Origin: CAZPXH01 sp964591085
GTDB lineage: Bacteria > Spirochaetota > Spirochaetia > DSM-27196 > CAZPXH01
Reading direction: 5' to 3'
Assembly (NCBI GenBank): GCA_964591085.1
Contig: CAZPXH010000011.1
Coordinates: forward strand, 1 to 64,000
DNA length: 64,000 bases
In this document: piece after piece, positions 60,968 to 64,000 of the stretch
How the letters are laid out: every line of letters starts with the position of its first letter
Numbering within the stretch: position 1 is the first letter of the stretch
Notes under the pieces: generated by a model
Told to the model about the DNA's origin: nothing
What the model saw: only the letters and a program-made list of their open reading frames with translations
The model's database searches: none
Position numbers and translations under genes: made by a program

Positions 60968-63597
60968 ACGGAGTTGCGGCTTGCGTTGACGATAGCCGCC
61001 ATGGACTTGATGACAAGCTTGCGGTGAATCTCAGCCGAATCCTCGTCCGCGCCGTTTCGCAGGACGGCCAGCGCGTACTGCTGGATGGCAAGGACCGGGT
61101 GGATCATCCGCTCCCGCAGCCGAATGGACTGGCGAGTCATCGGATCGTGCTCCAGGAGCTCGCGGCTGTCGCTGAGGCTGCGGAACATGCGGGAGGAGCG
61201 TTCCGCCTCATCCGCCAGGATCTGCCAGAACTCGCCAAACTCGGCATCCTGCCGGATAAAGGCGGTGAGGGCAAACCAGGTTTTGCTCAGGCTCTGCATG
61301 GCGTTTTCAATGACCGCGCGCATGAAGTAGTTGTGTCGGTACAGCTCCCGCAGTGCCTTGCCCCCGTCCGCCTCTGCCGCGGCCTCCAGCGCTGAACCGA
61401 CTCCAAAGTATCCGGGAACGTTCTGCTTCATTTGGCTCCACGCGCCAACGAATGGGATGGCGCGGAGATCGTCCAGGCTCAGCTTGCTACTTTGCTTGCG
61501 GCTTGACGGACGGGAGCCTACGTTGCTCTCGCCGTAGTAGCGCAGGGGTGTCAGCTGCTCCAGGTAGGATACAAAGCTTGGATGCTCCCGCAGGGTTCGA
61601 TAGGCGTCCCCGCTCGCGCGAGCCAGGGACTCGATCAGATCCGCATCTTCGGCTCCATCGCGCTCCTGGCGCGGAAAGAGACGATTCTCCAGCCCCGCGG
61701 TAATCAGCTGTTCCAGGTTGTGCATTGCGTTGTCCCGGTTGCCAAACTTGGAACTCACCGTCTGGCCCTGCACTGTCAGGTGAATAGCGTTGCTGCGAAC
61801 ACGCTGGCCAAGGGAGCGGTAGAACTTGTGCGAGTTGCCTCCACCCCGCGCCGGCGGGCCACCCCGTCCGTCAAAGAAGATGACAGTCAATCCCTCGGAA
61901 ACCGCCTGCTCGCTGAGGCGCGCCTTGGCCTCCAGGATCCGCCAGTTGGCAAGGAGGTAGCCGCCGTCCTTGGTGCCGTCTGAAAAGCCCAGCATGATGT
62001 GCTGCCGCCCCCCGCGCGCCGTCAGGTGCTGGCGATAGGCTGGGTGGGCGTACAGGTGGCCCATAGTGTCCGTTGCCGCTTCAATGTCCGTGATCGTCTC
62101 AAATAGCGGAACAATGTCCAGGCGCAGATCGTCCGGGTCCCAGCCCGCGGCGATCGCGAGGATCCGGACTTCAAGCGCGTTGCTGGCAAAGCGGGAGTGA
62201 CTGACGATGTAGCGGTGAACGCCAGGTTCTCCGTTCCGCTCCTGCAGCTCGCGGGCGGCCCGGAGGCTTCGGATAGTGTCCTTGCCAAAGCCTTCCGGCA
62301 GGATTTTTTCCACCTGGTGGGTCATCCGGGAGATCGCGGCTGCAGCATCGTCCAGCGCGCGAACCCGCGCGTCCTCGGAGAGCTCCGGGTACGGCGCATC
62401 CAGGGAGACAAGCCGGTGCTCCGCAAGCGCTTCCAGCAGCTCTGCCACCAATGTCTCGTGAACTCCGCGGTGCTGCCGCAGATCCATGCTGGCAAAGTGG
62501 AAGCCAAAGATCCGCACCTTGGCGATCAGCTCGTCCACCCGGTCCAGATAGAGGCCCAGGTGGCGGTCTCGCACGCGCTCCCGGATGACAATGAGCTCTT
62601 CCAGGAACTCTTTTGCGGCGGCGTAGCCCTCGCTGCTTCTGTCAATCCAGGCGCTCTCCGTGCCGCTGGCACTGCGGACCAGAGGAGCCCGCGTGCGGCG
62701 AATCCGGTCCAGCGCGCGGTCCACCAGCTCTGTGGTTCCGTCAAAGGTCAGTCGGCGCGCAAGTTCCAGCAGGTCCTGCTCGTAGAGACGCAGCACCGTG
62801 CTCCTCAGCAGATCGCCAATCTCAAGCGTGAGGTCTGAGGTGACAAAGGGGTTTCCGTCCCGGTCACCCCCGGGCCAGAAGCCCAGGCTGAGGTTGGGCG
62901 AACGCCTCAGGGAATCGGAGGACGGTGTATCGACCCCGGAGACAAGGGAGAGCTGAACCCGGGGGACCACGTTGTAGAAGACGTGCTCCATGAACCACAT
63001 CAGGCTCTGCGCCTCGTCCAACGGAGTTGGCTTTCGACGATTCCGGAAGCGCGTCTGCCCCATCTGCAGCAGAAGGTCACTGACCTCCCGGACATCGTCC
63101 CGGGCAATTGCCTTGCTCAGCTCGGAGAGGATCGTGAGGACTTCATCGGGATAGAACTGCGTAGGGTGGGCGGTGAGGACTATTCGGACCTCAAAGTCAT
63201 CCAGGACCGCGTCGTACTCGTCCTCACGACCGTCCCGCTGCACGCGTGTCTGCAGGTCCCGAAGGCTTCCGGGGCCCTCCGGGGGATGGATGTGGCGGAA
63301 GGCCGCATCCTCCACAGCGTCAAAAAGCACTACCTGGCGCTCCACAAGCTGCAGGAAGCGGAAGAGCAGGTCTATCCGATCGGACTCTGGCGGCTTCCCG
63401 AGGCGCTCGGCAAAGAATCGGTCCACCAGAACCCGCGGTTCCTCCCCGGACTCAAGCCCTTCCCGGACGAAGTCGGCAAAGAGCGGCAGGAGGATGGCCG
63501 CGCTGCGAACCTGCGCAAATGGCAGCTGAAGGAACAGCCCGTTGTACAGCTGAAAGCGTGTACTGACGTGTTCCTCAAAGCTGCTGAGACCGGTCAC
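60964..63597 (-). CDS. ppc: phosphoenolpyruvate carboxylase
   Basis: An 877-residue PEP carboxylase adding bicarbonate to PEP to give oxaloacetate, an anaplerotic step. Catalytic His144 is in VLTAHPTQFYP. The PEP-binding region is FWPGGDRDGNPFVT, the conserved Lys is in IMLGFSDGTKDGGYLLANW, and the Arg-rich loop is FFDGRGGPPARGGG. A later SRPSSRK marks the C-terminal active-site region. The extreme C-terminus reads ASRNSV, where canonical enzymes end in QNTG or RNTG. The GTG at 63597 overlaps the glycogen phosphorylase stop by 4 bp and the lhr start overlaps its own stop, so three genes are chained. Confidence 0.94.
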   Translation of the reverse strand: MTGLSSFEEHVSTRFQLYNGLFLQLPFAQVRSAAILLPLFADFVREGLESGEEPRVLVDRFFAERLGKPPESDRIDLLFRFLQLVERQVVLFDAVEDAAFRHIHPPEGPGSLRDLQTRVQRDGREDEYDAVLDDFEVRIVLTAHPTQFYPDEVLTILSELSKAIARDDVREVSDLLLQMGQTRFRNRRKPTPLDEAQSLMWFMEHVFYNVVPRVQLSLVSGVDTPSSDSLRRSPNLSLGFWPGGDRDGNPFVTSDLTLEIGDLLRSTVLRLYEQDLLELARRLTFDGTTELVDRALDRIRRTRAPLVRSASGTESAWIDRSSEGYAAAKEFLEELIVIRERVRDRHLGLYLDRVDELIAKVRIFGFHFASMDLRQHRGVHETLVAELLEALAEHRLVSLDAPYPELSEDARVRALDDAAAAISRMTHQVEKILPEGFGKDTIRSLRAARELQERNGEPGVHRYIVSHSRFASNALEVRILAIAAGWDPDDLRLDIVPLFETITDIEAATDTMGHLYAHPAYRQHLTARGGRQHIMLGFSDGTKDGGYLLANWRILEAKARLSEQAVSEGLTVIFFDGRGGPPARGGGNSHKFYRSLGQRVRSNAIHLTVQGQTVSSKFGNRDNAMHNLEQLITAGLENRLFPRQERDGAEDADLIESLARASGDAYRTLREHPSFVSYLEQLTPLRYYGESNVGSRPSSRKQSSKLSLDDLRAIPFVGAWSQMKQNVPGYFGVGSALEAAAEADGGKALRELYRHNYFMRAVIENAMQSLSKTWFALTAFIRQDAEFGEFWQILADEAERSSRMFRSLSDSRELLEHDPMTRQSIRLRERMIHPVLAIQQYALAVLRNGADEDSAEIHRKLVIKSMAAIVNASRNSV

Positions 63598-64000
63598 TTG
63601 TCTCCGGCGGCCGGCGAGCGTGCCTCATCCAGCACGGCGTCACCATCGTCAGTGTCTCCGGGGCGAATCGGCAGCACCTTCCACACTTCCCGTGCGTATT
63701 CAGCAATGGTCCGATCCGTACTGAACTTGCCGGCGCTTGCAATATTGATTGCCGCGGTCGTGGCCCACGCCTTCTGGTCCGCGTAGTGCATCCGGAGCTT
63801 GTGCTGCGCCTCGGCGTAAGGCAGCAGGTCCGCAAGGTGCATGTAGTTGTCTCCGCGCTCAAACAGCACTTCCCGGATGGGCTCAAAGATCCCGGGTTCA
63901 CCAAAGTTGAAGTGTCCGGAGTACAGAAGGTTCAGGGCCTCTGCGATGTCGGGACTGGCGCGGTAGTAGTCCTGCGGACTGTAGGTTGGTCGGAGTGCCT
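63594..64000 (-). CDS. glgP: glycogen/starch phosphorylase, C-terminal part
   Basis: The last ~135 residues of a GT35 phosphorylase; the 5' part lies beyond the window. Reading from base 64000, a LRPTYSPQDYYRASPDIAEA stretch leads to ERGDNYMHLADLLPYAEAQ. The family signature GKFSTDRTIAEYAREVW follows. The Lys that carries PLP would lie upstream of the window. The tail (RPGDTDDGDAVLDEARSPAAGDK) is polar and longer than in E. coli GlgP. It releases glucose 1-phosphate from alpha-1,4-glucan stores. Its stop overlaps the ppc start by 4 bp. Confidence 0.9.
   Translation of the reverse strand, partial: ALRPTYSPQDYYRASPDIAEALNLLYSGHFNFGEPGIFEPIREVLFERGDNYMHLADLLPYAEAQHKLRMHYADQKAWATTAAINIASAGKFSTDRTIAEYAREVWKVLPIRPGDTDDGDAVLDEARSPAAGDK

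Noticed and set aside
1..64000. CRISPR array, insertion sequence or prophage
   Set aside because: No regularly spaced 23-40 bp repeats, no transposase or integrase, and no phage structural genes were seen.

Overview
The window is a GC-rich bacterial segment, almost certainly from a Gram-negative spirochaete (Spirochaetales-like) and probably a metagenome or draft assembly. The best evidence for the lineage is a complete mevalonate operon at 36495-43309, in the order mvaS, fni, mvaA, mvaD, phosphomevalonate kinase, mevalonate kinase, which is the order I recall from Borrelia. Mevalonate-type isoprenoid synthesis is uncommon in Gram-negative bacteria. Other support comes from lipoproteins with lax lipoboxes, a DUF285 (BspA-type) surface lipoprotein, glycogen phosphorylase and RelA/SpoT-TPR proteins. 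Many starts are GTG or TTG, and genes are packed with 1-30 bp overlaps, so operons are dense and intergenic DNA is scarce.

Layout. 1-785: broken alpha/beta hydrolase. 840-1674: a DUF2087 protein and a coiled-coil membrane-anchored protein (minus). 1675-2253: repeat-rich DNA with an N gap, ending in tRNA-Pro(GGG). 2396-6143: aldo-keto reductase (plus), then a minus cluster of an M20-like protein, glucosyl-3-phosphoglycerate synthase and a decayed GNAT acetyltransferase. 6258-9857: dihydroorotate-dehydrogenase-like protein, aldose epimerase, serine dehydratase. 9910-21661: accessory surface region with two paralogous CARDB lipoproteins, a ~2,100-residue RHS/YD-repeat protein and a small exported protein. 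21736-26078: flavoprotein disulfide reductase, Xaa-Pro aminopeptidase, YchF; then an AI-2E family permease (minus). 27260-30395: alarmone synthetase-TPR protein, threonine aldolase, receiver-Hpt protein. 30370-30998: ferredoxin-thioredoxin reductase beta plus glutaredoxin (minus). 31094-36429: PAS histidine kinase, NatAB-type ABC exporter, condensation-like acyltransferase with a DUF6320 membrane partner. 36495-43309: mevalonate operon. 43406-52286: MnmA, two Dus enzymes, a methyltransferase, a cation efflux protein, SufE, and a NorQ/NorD-type MoxR-VWA pair. 52335-53262: broken BspA-like lipoprotein. 53324-64000 (minus): glycogen phosphorylase (partial), PEP carboxylase, Lhr helicase, M16 peptidase and a small membrane protein.

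Two runs of exactly 100 N (1833-1932 and 20333-20432) are each flanked by exactly 55-bp perfect direct repeats, the signature of a de Bruijn assembler working at k=55. At the second gap, collapsing the duplicated 55 bp and the N run restores one continuous RHS reading frame to 20718. Its last ~195 residues then form a polymorphic tip with a His/Cys pattern like L,D-transpeptidase-fold domains, immediately overlapped by a gene for a signal-peptide-bearing protein. That putative toxin-immunity pair, preceded by two related lipoproteins, is the most promising unexplained system here. The first gap lies in a tandem array built from the tRNA-Pro 3' end and its terminator.

Three genes (1-785, 3456-3871, 52335-53262) are disrupted by frameshifts or internal deletions. 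They could be true pseudogenes or assembly errors.
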